This document shows positions 38,545 through 46,326 of a stretch of 64,000 bases of DNA, in pieces; position 1 is the stretch's first letter, and the number at the start of each line of letters is the position of its first letter. Under the pieces are notes generated by a model, which did not search any database, had not been told where the DNA came from, and saw only the letters and a list, made by a program, of their open reading frames with translations. This DNA is from Synechocystis sp. PCC 7509 (GTDB lineage Bacteria > Cyanobacteriota > Cyanobacteriia > Cyanobacteriales > Chroococcidiopsidaceae), in assembly GCF_000332075.2 (NCBI RefSeq), contig NZ_ALVU02000001.1, forward strand, positions 2,492,324 to 2,556,323. Reading direction: 5' to 3'. The position numbers were made by a program, and so were the translations under genes.

Positions 38545-39207
38545 TTAATGCAAATAGCTCCGGGCTTCAGTAGCTACAGCTTCTACATCATCTTTTGCTA
38601 AGACTTCTAAAGTAGCACGAGCGCGATCGCCACCCAAGTTATTCATAGCTTGAACGACTCGATAGCGAATTTGCCAATCAGAATTTGTAGCATAAGGAAC
38701 TAATAGCTCCACAGCACGACTTTCTCCCAATTCTCCTAAAGAGCTAATCGCCGCCGTTTGCACTAAATCGTTATCCGAATTTAAAGCTTCACTTAGCAAG
38801 TCAAAGGAGCGCGGATCGCCAAGTTCGCCTAAAGTAGCTATAATGCTAAACTTCACAAGCCATTCCGGCGTATTGTAATAAAGTTGCTGTAAGTCTTCAA
38901 AGGCTTCGGTAAGCTTCAAAGCACCCAAGCAATCGGCGGCGGCGGCTTGAACATCAGGTTCTGGATCGTTATGCAACCTTTCGCGCAACACCTCTAAAGA
39001 TCGCTCTAAATCTTGTCCTCCTAGAGTATCCATTTGACTTACCGCCGCGTAACGCACGCGAGTATTGCGATCTTTGATGGCAGTTTGAGCAAGTTCAAAA
39101 GCAATTTTTTGATCTTCTAGTTCCCGAATTTGATTTACCGCCCGCAATCTGTCGCCCAAATCTTCCGAGGCGAGCATTTGCTTAATAGATTCAGAATTGG
39201 CACTCAT
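38545..39207 (-). CDS. HEAT-repeat protein, NblB-like
   Basis: 220 residues made of HEAT/PBS-lyase repeats of about 30 residues (for example VRYAAVSQMDTLGG, VQAAAADCLGALK, VKFSIIATLGELGDPRS, VQTAAISSLGELGESRA, IRYRVVQAMNNLGGDRA). Size and repeats match NblB, needed for phycobilisome degradation during nutrient starvation, and also resemble phycobilin lyase subunits of the CpcE type. It follows the CBS protein gene by 26 bases, so the two are probably one operon. The NblB assignment is likely but not certain. Confidence 0.7.
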   Translation of the reverse strand: MSANSESIKQMLASEDLGDRLRAVNQIRELEDQKIAFELAQTAIKDRNTRVRYAAVSQMDTLGGQDLERSLEVLRERLHNDPEPDVQAAAADCLGALKLTEAFEDLQQLYYNTPEWLVKFSIIATLGELGDPRSFDLLSEALNSDNDLVQTAAISSLGELGESRAVELLVPYATNSDWQIRYRVVQAMNNLGGDRARATLEVLAKDDVEAVATEARSYLH

Positions 39208-39233
39208 TTAGTTTGTCTGGTTGTAAGGATAAG

Positions 39234-39698
39234 TTAGTCTGAACTTGCTGCCATCGCGCGGATAATATCACCACGAGTTAGAATCCCAACTACGAGGTTG
39301 TTCGCATCAACTACTGGCAAGCGTCGGATATCGCGATCGTGCAGCAATTGAGCCGCATTTTTAAGGGGTTTGTCGGCAGAAATAGTAATAGGATCGGTAC
39401 TCATAACTTCGCCTACAGTTTGCCCTAAAGCCTTATGCAAGTCGCGCTCGTAGGTGGCAGGATTTTGCAGAAAAATCACGCTATCAAGAAACATAATGTA
39501 GGCAGGAGGCGTGACTCCCGTTTCTTGCCACATGAGATCAGTTTCGGAAATAATTCCTACTAAGCGATCGTCATCTCCGACTACGGGAAGTCCGCTAATT
39601 CGACGCTCTGCCATGATTTTAATTGCTTCATTTAGGGGCGTTTGGGGCTTAACGACAACGGGCAATGAAGTCATCGCCTCAGCAACGGTTTTAGGCAT
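39234..39698 (-). CDS. CBS-domain pair protein
   Basis: 154 residues with two CBS motifs: VAEAMTSLPVVVKPQTPLNEA…GIISETDLM, and VGEVMSTDPITISADKPL…VGILTRGDIIRA. It is a stand-alone Bateman module that would bind adenine nucleotides and regulate a partner. It is co-directional with and just upstream of the NblB-like gene, which raises a possible link between energy state and phycobilisome turnover (inference). Confidence 0.85.
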   Translation of the reverse strand: MPKTVAEAMTSLPVVVKPQTPLNEAIKIMAERRISGLPVVGDDDRLVGIISETDLMWQETGVTPPAYIMFLDSVIFLQNPATYERDLHKALGQTVGEVMSTDPITISADKPLKNAAQLLHDRDIRRLPVVDANNLVVGILTRGDIIRAMAASSD

Positions 39699-40032
39699 TT
39701 TTGGGGCTGCTACCTGTGAAAAAACTTCTCTACAGTTTCATTGTAGAAAATAGCGGCGATCGCCCGGATTTAATTTAATGATTATTACTACTTGGTCAAA
39801 GCTTATTTTTTGGTTGTAGGGCAAAAAATGGTATTTTCCCTTACGTCCAGCTCAAGAGAGTTGCTGAATTGGTAATGCAATATGAAAACGGGTGAGACAG
39901 GAGAGTTGTAGACAAGAAAAAACATCCTACTTTCCGCTACTCAACCAAATCTCTACAGTGCTTGCATAATTGGCATTTCTGCCACTGTTTTCTGTCTTCA
40001 CAAGCTTTTTGTCACGCCACCGATATCCCTAT
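39699..40032. other. Intergenic region upstream of the CBS protein gene
   Basis: About 330 bases that should hold the minus-strand CBS promoter. A HIP1-like site lies near 39757. No ORF with coding character is seen. The small-RNA terminator lies just to the right. Confidence 0.35.
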
Positions 40033-40081
40033 AAAAAGCTATCCGCTCCTACCAAGGTTAGTTAACCTTAAGTAAGAGCGG
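40033..40081 (-). terminator. Terminator of the small-RNA/small-ORF transcript
   Basis: On the minus strand, CGCTCTTAC, AAGGTTA, a short loop, TAACCTT and GTAGGAGCG build a long hairpin (40043-40081), followed after GATAGC by five U residues (40033-40037). It ends a transcript coming from about 40.3 kb and separates it from the CBS gene. Confidence 0.65.
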
Positions 40082-40145
40082 TGTAGTGGATCTTCAAGTT
40101 GAAATCAGACTGCCGGAAGGAACTCCAAGCAAGCCTAAGCTTTAT

Positions 40146-40217
40146 TTAGAGAACAGCCCCGGCGCGCAGCCGGCTCATTTCAACTTGATGACCCAAGGAT
40201 ATACTACTTTCTATCAT
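40146..40217 (-). CDS. 23-codon small ORF with perfect ribosome binding site
   Basis: The ATG at 40217 lies eight bases after GGAGG of an 11-nt sequence fully complementary to the 16S rRNA 3' end. The peptide starts MIESSISLGHQVEM and ends SRLRAGAVL; it has no membrane segment or signal. A second ATG two codons upstream overlaps the Shine-Dalgarno sequence. The back half is basic. It could be a leader peptide or a functional small protein. Its coding sequence contributes one arm of the long-range inverted repeat, so translation should change the RNA fold. Confidence 0.5.
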   Translation of the reverse strand: MIESSISLGHQVEMSRLRAGAVL

Positions 40218-40338
40218 GGGCATCACCTCCTTGTTGCCTTTACGGCGTAAATCTCAAAGGGACAAAGCTTGTTGCTTTGGGTGTTTGTCACCTTCATTTA
40301 AGATAACACAACATTTTGTAATTGTTGCCTGCAAAAAG

Positions 40339-40371
40339 AAAAAACCCCTACTTTTTTAATCGGGGTTTTTT
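40339..40371 (-). terminator. Terminator of psbD
   Basis: A 10-bp stem AAAAAACCCC / GGGGTTTTTT (on the minus strand it ends GGGGTTTTTTC followed by five more T), 38 bases after the psbD stop. The structure is classic and also separates psbD from the small-RNA locus downstream. Confidence 0.8.
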
Positions 40372-40408
40372 TGATTTTATTTTCTAAACCTAATTGATCC
40401 AAACCGAG

Positions 40409-41464
40409 TTAGAGAGCGTTACCCCGTGGTAGAACCTCTTCAGGGAATTGGAATTGTTCGTGAGGCTGATCTTGAGGAGCCATCCAAGCGCGGATGCCTT
40501 CATTCAGCAAAATGTTTTTGGTGTAAAAAGTCTCAAACTCTGGATCTTCCGCCGCCCGTAATTCTTGGCTAACGAAATCGTAAGCGCGTAAGTTTAGGGC
40601 TAAACCAACTACGCCCACCGCACTCATCCACAATCCAGTTACGGGTACAAACAACATAAAGAAGTGCAACCAACGTTTGTTGGAAAAGGCAATTCCAAAT
40701 ATTTGCGACCAAAAACGGTTTGCCGTGACCATCGAGTAGGTTTCTTCCGCTTGAGTGGGATTGAAGGCGCGGAAAGTATTGGATTGCTCGGAATCCTCAA
40801 ACAAGGTATTTTCTACGGTTGCGCCGTGAATGGCACACAATAGCGCTCCTCCTAATACTCCGGCTACTCCCATCATGTGGAAGGGGTTAAGTGTCCAGTT
40901 GTGGAATCCTTGGAAAAATAGCAAGAATCTAAATATTGCTGCTACCCCAAAGGATGGCGCGAAAAACCACGATGATTGTCCCAAGGGATACATGAGAAAT
41001 ACACTCACAAATACCGCAATCGGGGCGCTAAATGCTAGGGCGTTGTAAGGACGAATCCCGACCAAGCGGGCAATCTCAAACTGACGCAACATAAATCCGA
41101 TTAAGGCAAAGGCTCCGTGCAGGGCGACAAATGCCCATAGTCCCCCTAGCTGACACCATCGGGTAAAGTTCCATCCAGCTTCTGGTCCCCATAAAAACAG
41201 CAAGGAGTGTCCCATGCTGTCGGCGGGGGTTGATACCGCTACGGTCAGAAAGTTTGCTCCTTCTAAGTAGGAACTAGCGATGCCGTGAGTATACCAAGAG
41301 GTGACAAAGGTTGTCCCTGTTAACCAGCCGCCTAGAGCCATGTAGGCGCAAGGGAATAGTAGGATTCCGCTCCAGCCTACAAATACAAATCTGTCGCGCT
41401 TTAACCAGTCGTCTACGGTATCAAATATGCCGCGACTCGGTGCGCTACCAACTGCAATTGTCAT
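40409..41464 (-). CDS. psbD: Photosystem II D2 protein
   Basis: 351-residue D2 reaction-centre protein in the thylakoid membrane. With D1 it binds P680, pheophytin, QA and the non-haem iron. The sequence is canonical from [20 protein letters not shown] to [12 protein letters not shown], including [26 protein letters not shown] and [12 protein letters not shown]. Five membrane helices are intact. GGAG lies 11 bases before the ATG. psbC, which often overlaps psbD, is not downstream, so this is a stand-alone psbD copy, possibly the light-induced second copy (psbD2) known in cyanobacteria. Confidence 0.98.
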   Translation of the reverse strand: MTIAVGSAPSRGIFDTVDDWLKRDRFVFVGWSGILLFPCAYMALGGWLTGTTFVTSWYTHGIASSYLEGANFLTVAVSTPADSMGHSLLFLWGPEAGWNFTRWCQLGGLWAFVALHGAFALIGFMLRQFEIARLVGIRPYNALAFSAPIAVFVSVFLMYPLGQSSWFFAPSFGVAAIFRFLLFFQGFHNWTLNPFHMMGVAGVLGGALLCAIHGATVENTLFEDSEQSNTFRAFNPTQAEETYSMVTANRFWSQIFGIAFSNKRWLHFFMLFVPVTGLWMSAVGVVGLALNLRAYDFVSQELRAAEDPEFETFYTKNILLNEGIRAWMAPQDQPHEQFQFPEEVLPRGNAL

Positions 41465-41816
41465 TACAGTAAAACTCCAAATATTATAAGTACGACAAGA
41501 GAATCGCCCGACAGAATAATGTAAGTTGTAAATAATACAAATAATCCATCGGTTGACAAGTTTAGTTTACGATTCTTTACTTGTTCCTAATCTAGTTGTA
41601 CAACCAACTGCCAATATGTGGCAAGATAATTAGAAAAATTTAATCTTTACATTATTAATAAAAATTAACTTGCTTATACTGTAGTAAGTTAATTTTTGTC
41701 AACGAAAATAAATTTTTATGAGAATCTAAGTAGAGATACTCAGGGCGATCGCCCGCGATTGTCCTAGCGCAAGCAAACGTTAGAATGGATTATACATAGC
41801 GCTTATTGCCAAAAAC
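41465..41816. other. Divergent intergenic region between psbD and the UPF0367 gene
   Basis: About 350 AT-rich bases holding both promoters. A TATAAT-like hexamer lies 28 bases before the psbD ATG on the minus strand, too close to be the main start unless the leader is very short. The major feature is the inverted repeat at 41660-41697. Confidence 0.4.
41660..41697. repeat. 12-bp perfect inverted repeat upstream of psbD and UPF0367
   Basis: AAAAATTAACTT and AAGTTAATTTTT flank a 14-base spacer midway between the two divergent genes. The spacing (26 bases centre to centre) would suit a dimeric regulator spanning two helical turns; a hairpin in a transcript is the alternative. Confidence 0.5.
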
Positions 41817-42092
41817 ATGATTTTTATCGACTTAACCTTAAAAAGCACAGCCTTCCCCGTATCAGTACAGCGAAAAACTAGCGAAGAAGCGGAGGCAGTT
41901 TATACCCAAATAGTGGAGGCGATGCGTTCCGGTCAGCCAGAGATTATCGAATTGACGTGCGATCGCCAAACAGAAAAAAAAGCTGCGGTGCGTGTAAGTG
42001 AAATTCTCAGCGTCCAGATAGCTCAAAAAGATGGTTCTGCCGTTGGTGGTGGTAGACCTCCAGGATTTTTTGCTTTATCCGAATCCACCTAA
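41817..42092 (+). CDS. UPF0367 family protein
   Basis: 91 residues matching the cyanobacterial UPF0367 family: FIDLTLKSTAFPVSVQRK at the N-terminus, IIELTCDRQTEKK in the middle and GGGRPPGFFALSE near the end. The function is unknown. It ends 14 bases before the ABC ATPase gene, so the two are probably co-transcribed. Confidence 0.88.
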   Translation: MIFIDLTLKSTAFPVSVQRKTSEEAEAVYTQIVEAMRSGQPEIIELTCDRQTEKKAAVRVSEILSVQIAQKDGSAVGGGRPPGFFALSEST

Positions 42093-42106
42093 CAACTAGA
42101 GTCAAA

Positions 42107-42784
42107 ATGGCGGAGATTGCCGTTCAAGTCAGCAATTTAGATTTTAGTTGGCATCAAGGAGAGCAAGTTTTGACCTCTTGCTCTTTAGAAGTACCAAAAG
42201 GTGAATTTTGGATGCTTTTAGGGACAAATGGCAGTGGCAAATCTACTTTACTCAAATTGTTAGCAGGGTTGCTAACACCTAAATCGGGACTTGTACAAGT
42301 TCTGCCTCCAGTGGGCTTCGTCTTCCAAAACCCCGACCATCAATTAGTCATGCCCACGGTGGGCGCAGATGTAGCTTTTGGATTGGTGGAAGAACAACTG
42401 CCAATATTGCAAGTGCGGCAAAGAGTGGAAGAAGCTTTAACCGCCGTCAATATGCTGGCATTACAAAGAAGACCAATTTATGCTCTTAGTGGCGGACAAA
42501 AGCAACGAGTAGCGATCGCCGGAGCGATCGCCCGCCAGTGCGAAGTGTTGCTATTAGACGAACCTACAGCTTTACTCGATCCTGATAGCCAATTGGAATT
42601 AGTAGCTCAAGTACGAAATTTAGTTAAAAGTCGCGGTTTAACAGCCTTGTGGGTGACTCATCGCTTAGAGGAGTTAAATTACTGCGATGGTGCATTTTTG
42701 CTAGAGCGAGGTTGTTTAGTAGATCGTGGCGACGCGCAACGCTTAAAGCAACGTTTGATCCAAGAACCACCGCCCTTAGATTAA
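42107..42784 (+). CDS. ABC transporter ATP-binding protein (ECF/CbiO-like)
   Basis: A 225-residue ATPase with Walker A GTNGSGKST, Q-loop VFQNPDHQLVMPTV, signature LSGGQKQRVAIAGA, Walker B EVLLLDEPTALLD and the switch His in VTHRLEEL. The NPDHQL/TVGADVAFGL segment is typical of energy-coupling-factor and CbiO-type ATPases and their plastid relatives. No membrane partner is adjacent. It carries out energised uptake of an unknown substrate. Confidence 0.88.
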   Translation: MAEIAVQVSNLDFSWHQGEQVLTSCSLEVPKGEFWMLLGTNGSGKSTLLKLLAGLLTPKSGLVQVLPPVGFVFQNPDHQLVMPTVGADVAFGLVEEQLPILQVRQRVEEALTAVNMLALQRRPIYALSGGQKQRVAIAGAIARQCEVLLLDEPTALLDPDSQLELVAQVRNLVKSRGLTALWVTHRLEELNYCDGAFLLERGCLVDRGDAQRLKQRLIQEPPPLD

Positions 42785-42790
42785 GACATT

Positions 42791-42820
42791 AAAACCCCAA
42801 GACTTGTCTTGGGGTTTTTT
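42791..42820. terminator. Bidirectional terminator
   Basis: A 13-bp stem AAAACCCCAAGAC / GTCTTGGGGTTTT with T and A runs on both sides, between the convergent ABC ATPase gene and the disordered-protein gene at 42833. Confidence 0.85.
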
Positions 42821-42832
42821 GCTAGTTGTAAC

Positions 42833-43180
42833 TTACTCTTGAGGAGCAGTTTCAAACTCAGACTGGGGTTCAGAGCTTGACTCTACCTGCTCTGGAGTAG
42901 CGGCAACTACTGGAGGCTTGGTTTTTGTGGGTTTAGGACCGCGCATCAACGCCATATTCATTGGCGGTGCGGTGGTTTCTTCCCGATTAGAGCCTTTGCC
43001 TCTACTTTTAGTTTTCTCTTTACCTGGTACCGAAGGAATCACTTTGCGTTTTTCCGGTGATGTGGTTGTAGCTTCAAGATTATCCTCAACAGCTTTGGGT
43101 TGAAGTTCTTGTATTTCTTCTCCAACCTCACTAGGGGGATCGATTTGACGCTCTGATTTCTTAATGGGACGTTCCACCAT
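42833..43180 (-). CDS. Disordered Pro/Glu/Lys-rich protein, unknown function
   Basis: 115 residues, highly charged, rich in Pro, Glu, Thr and Lys, with no hydrophobic core. The most distinctive segment is PPMNMALMRGPKPTKTKPPV. It is probably intrinsically disordered; I do not recognise a function. It is isolated between a terminator and the divergent NYN gene. Confidence 0.6.
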   Translation of the reverse strand: MVERPIKKSERQIDPPSEVGEEIQELQPKAVEDNLEATTTSPEKRKVIPSVPGKEKTKSRGKGSNREETTAPPMNMALMRGPKPTKTKPPVVAATPEQVESSSEPQSEFETAPQE

Positions 43181-43393
43181 AAATTTTGCACATTTATTTA
43201 TTAGTATTTTTGCACTGTCCTACTATTTTAAGGAAGCTTAAGTGCAAATAAAGTTGTAGCATGGGCATTGCTAACTCAAAACCTTAACTTTAATCTGATA
43301 GCGCTGGGCTTGAGAATGTTAGAACCGATACTTCGATTACGATTAGAATTGTGAATAAATATATGTAACTTCAGCACTCAGTGAGAATGTATC

Positions 43394-43942
43394 ATGCCAC
43401 CCTCTTTACCCGAAGCTGTTTTGTTAGTAGACGGCTATAACATGATTGGCGCTTGGTCTTATTTAAAAAAAACTCGCGATCGCCTTGGACTGGAAGCTGC
43501 ACGCGGGGAATTGGTTTCAGCACTCATAAACTATAGTGCTTTACAAGGCTATGCAACTCAAGTTGTATTCGATGCCCAGTATCAAAATACTTGTAGCAGC
43601 CAAGAAACAATTAACGACAATTTATTAGTACACTACACTGATTTTGGTCAGACTGCTGATACTTATATAGAGAAGTCCTGCGCGGCGTTGCGTCCTTATT
43701 TAAAACAATCTCACCTCTGTCGGCTGATTGTCGCCACCAGCGACCGCGTCCAGCAGCTAGTAGTAGTCGGCTATGGGGCAGAATGGATGTCTGCCCAGCA
43801 ATTAAATTATGAGGTCGAATCGACCCTCAAAACTTCTCTGAGCAAGCATAAGCAACGCAAACATTCCGCTAGTCGGTTTTTGGCTAATTCCATTGATGCC
43901 AAAGCTAGGCAAAAGCTCGCTGAAATGCGCCGGGGCTTGTAG
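43394..43942 (+). CDS. NYN (YacP/Rae1-like) PIN-fold nuclease
   Basis: 182 residues with AVLLVDGYNMIGAW at the N-terminus (first acidic metal ligand), an AQYQN segment, TADTYIEK with conserved acids, and LIVATSDRVQQLVV. This is the NYN/YacP pattern; the Bacillus homologue Rae1 cleaves mRNA in the ribosomal A site. It lies just upstream of tRNA-Asn and is transcribed alone. A role in RNA processing or decay is likely. Confidence 0.83.
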   Translation: MPPSLPEAVLLVDGYNMIGAWSYLKKTRDRLGLEAARGELVSALINYSALQGYATQVVFDAQYQNTCSSQETINDNLLVHYTDFGQTADTYIEKSCAALRPYLKQSHLCRLIVATSDRVQQLVVVGYGAEWMSAQQLNYEVESTLKTSLSKHKQRKHSASRFLANSIDAKARQKLAEMRRGL

Positions 43943-44053
43943 TAAGCTTCTCAAATATTTTTATAATTAAATTGGCAAGGGACAGATTTATAAAAAAATT
44001 TGGCAACCCCCTTGCAAAATACCACTGCTTACAGTTAATATAAATATTCGCAG

Positions 44054-44125
44054 TCCTCAGTAGCTCAGTGGTAGAGCGATCGGCTGTTAACCGATTGGTC
44101 GCAAGTTCGAATCTTGCCTGGGGAG
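44054..44125 (+). tRNA. tRNA-Asn (GTT)
   Basis: A 72-base cloverleaf. The acceptor stem TCCTCAG pairs with CTGGGGA (one G-U pair), with discriminator G. The D-arm is AGCTCAGTGGTAGAGC, the anticodon GTT lies at 44086-44088 within CTGTTAA, and the T-arm contains GTTCGAATC. CCA is not encoded. Confidence 0.95.
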
Positions 44126-44266
44126 TTAACTAAATCAACAATTATTGCTTAAAGCGATCGCAGTTTTGCTTAATGGTGGCTAAGAAAAGTTTGTTAATTT
44201 TAAACAGGCTTTACAAAAAGTTTGCCAAGGTAGAAAACCGGGTGTTTTTACAACCTCTCCCGCAAC

Positions 44267-44401
44267 TATAGCAATCCTATTTGATGCATAAACATTATCT
44301 CGTAGGGGCGCAATGCATTGCGAAGGCATCTTTTGGGGAGAATCCTTCTTCCCAAAAATGCCGCCCCCTACAACGTTCACAATTGATTTAGGATTGCTAT
44401 A
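44267..44401. mobile_element. MITE with TA-type ends (IS630/mariner-like)
   Basis: A 135-bp non-coding element with perfect 13-bp terminal inverted repeats TATAGCAATCCTA / TAGGATTGCTATA that begin and end in TA. Inside, GTAGGGGCG near the left and CGCCCCCTAC near the right extend the inverted symmetry, so the whole can fold into one long hairpin. It has no transposase and would be moved by one acting in trans. Confidence 0.72.
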
Positions 44402-44604
44402 ACCTTTAAAATAGGAAGGTTGGGCTCTGCTATTCTCCATAGAATAGGTTTTCTATTTTTAGCTTGCCTAAAAATAGAATTCTACAAATTGAATTTAAAT
44501 AATAAAACAGTGTTAAAAATAATTACTAAGCCATGGGCAGTCTATACTTCATGATTGAGTAACTTATACTACCAGCAAGCTATAAGCCGTTAAGTATTAA
44601 TATT

Positions 44605-45264
44605 ATGTTTATTTTGAAAAGACAAGATGTAGAAATTTTTAACATCAAACACCCAACCCTCAACCAACTTATTCCGATTATTAATTATCAAAGGCAGACT
44701 TTTCGTTTGCTGCAAATATTCCCTCTCAACCAGGCACAAGAAGCTTTAGCTTTATGGCGAGACTTGACAGATAACAAAGGCAAAGCCTGCATTCTGCTTG
44801 AAGAACCTGATCGCTACACACTTTGGGGAAAAATTAAACCAGAACAGCTAAATATTAGCAACAAAGTTGGTGAAGTCTCTCATAAATCTTTAGTTAAAGG
44901 CAGCTTGTTATTGTTGCAAGCAGTTTATACAGATATTGAAGACCTTTTAGGCACTAAGCAAGCAAATTTATTTCAAAAAGATTTTAAAGACTTTCTCGAC
45001 AAAGTAGATTTAATTGAAAAATCTCCCGAAGCAGTCAATTACTTACTAGCTATCGATCCGCTTAGTGTCGAACAATTACCTGTTTGGCAAGAAGCTCAAT
45101 TACTCAACCTTTTGCAAGAAACTCATCGCCTTGGTAAAAGATATTTTGGCGACAGCGAATTTACTAAAAATGCCCTAGACAGCTTAGAAGATATGTCAAA
45201 AGATGAACAATCGGGGTTTGTACAGTGGCTAAATCAATCAAGCCTTGGTAAGCTGTGGCAGTAA
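44605..45264 (+). CDS. Unknown cyanobacterial protein
   Basis: 219 residues, soluble and mostly helical, with no recognised domain. The N-terminus is MFILKRQDVEIFNIKHPTLNQ, with a central KACILLEEPDRYTLWGKIKPEQL and a helical C-terminal half. It is likely real because of the long frame and native codon use. It stands alone behind an AT-rich promoter region. Confidence 0.6.
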   Translation: MFILKRQDVEIFNIKHPTLNQLIPIINYQRQTFRLLQIFPLNQAQEALALWRDLTDNKGKACILLEEPDRYTLWGKIKPEQLNISNKVGEVSHKSLVKGSLLLLQAVYTDIEDLLGTKQANLFQKDFKDFLDKVDLIEKSPEAVNYLLAIDPLSVEQLPVWQEAQLLNLLQETHRLGKRYFGDSEFTKNALDSLEDMSKDEQSGFVQWLNQSSLGKLWQ

Positions 45265-45433
45265 CAAAAAAAATTAGGAGCAGGCGATCGCCTATTAATT
45301 GCCTTTACTTGTAGCAAAAAGATAGATATAAGTAAAAACTTACATCTTCAAAATTTTAACCAGTAAAAAATAGATATGACTATAGTATCAAATCATAGCC
45401 TTGGTCGCTGCTTACCTTGCGACAGGAATTTTT

Positions 45434-46312
45434 ATGAATAAACCTATAAATAGTTCAAAATCCCGGTTATCTCTGCAAACTATTGTTTCGGTTGCCCTTT
45501 TTTGGGGTGTACTCGCACTTTTATTAACTTTATTATTTAGTTTACCTGTAGAAAATTCTGAAGGTGTGGCAAGACGCGCCCAGTGGTATGTAATTAGTGC
45601 TTATATATTTCAATCGGTAGCTTATTTAAGTGCGATAATATTGTGCTTTAGAAATATGCTCAGTCCCACAATAATTAGCGGGCGTAGCGTCTGGTTAGGA
45701 ATCGGGTTTGGGCTGATGTCTTACCTAATTGGTAACTTAATTTTAGGCTATTGGGAGCTAATACTTCAGCAAGAGCCAACTAATGTATCGCCAGCAGATT
45801 TATTTTTTGTAGGTGCGTATTTATTTTTGGGTGGGGGGATGATTTCCGCTTTGAGCGCTAGACGAGTGCATCTAGAACGCTGGCAATGGGGAATAGTTGC
45901 AGTAATTGCTGTAGTTGGCATTGGCATCGGAATTTGGGTTTCTAACCCGGCAACAGGTACAGCCGTTGAAACTTCTGCACCGATGTGGTGGTCAGGTTTA
46001 GAAAAATCTTTATTATTGTTCTATACCGTTACTGATGTCTTGCTATTAATTATCGCTACAATGGTACTGCTAACTTTTTGGGGTGGTCGTTTTGCTCAAT
46101 CGTGGCGATTGATAGCGGCAGCAGTGTTCTCGCTCTACATTGGAGATGTGTGGCTTAGTTATGCCCAAAATCACATTGAAAACTACCAAAGTGGAGCGCT
46201 GCTAGAAGTATTTTGGGTATTTAGTGGCGTGCTATTTACTATGGGCGCGGCGGTGGAATATGAAGTATCAAGTCGTTCTCGGCGAGAAAAGCGTGGGCGG
46301 AAGCGGGCTTAA
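45434..46312 (+). CDS. Polytopic membrane protein, unknown function
   Basis: About 292 residues with seven to eight membrane segments and a very basic C-terminus (SRSRREKRGRKRA). The ATG at 45434 follows AGGA; the in-frame GTG at 45401 is less likely. Some resemblance to sensory or GGDEF-linked membrane modules is possible but unproven. It is followed after 14 bases by the HTH protein gene, so they may be an operon. Confidence 0.6.
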   Translation: MNKPINSSKSRLSLQTIVSVALFWGVLALLLTLLFSLPVENSEGVARRAQWYVISAYIFQSVAYLSAIILCFRNMLSPTIISGRSVWLGIGFGLMSYLIGNLILGYWELILQQEPTNVSPADLFFVGAYLFLGGGMISALSARRVHLERWQWGIVAVIAVVGIGIGIWVSNPATGTAVETSAPMWWSGLEKSLLLFYTVTDVLLLIIATMVLLTFWGGRFAQSWRLIAAAVFSLYIGDVWLSYAQNHIENYQSGALLEVFWVFSGVLFTMGAAVEYEVSSRSRREKRGRKRA

Positions 46313-46326
46313 ATAAAAATTGAATT

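Larger units (their letters stand above)
40033..40330 (-). ncRNA. Candidate structured RNA / leader with small ORF
   Basis: Minus-strand unit between psbD and the CBS gene. Reading 5' to 3': hairpin CAAAGC-aacaa-GCTTTG; hairpin TTTAC-gcc-GTAAA; an 11-nt perfect Shine-Dalgarno sequence AAGGAGGTGAT (40222-40232); a 23-codon ORF; a GC-rich hairpin CCGGC-tgcgc-GCCGG; a long-range 12-bp repeat TCAAGTTGAAAT / ATTTCAACTTGA (40177-40188 with 40094-40105); and a terminator. I do not recognise it as 6S RNA, tmRNA, RNase P RNA, SRP RNA or the glutamine-responsive glnA/downstream-peptide motif. Transcript ends are inferred. Confidence 0.5.

Noticed and set aside
44180-44440. 86-residue minus-strand frame
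   Set aside because: It lies mostly within the MITE and reads through its terminal repeats, so it is not a gene.
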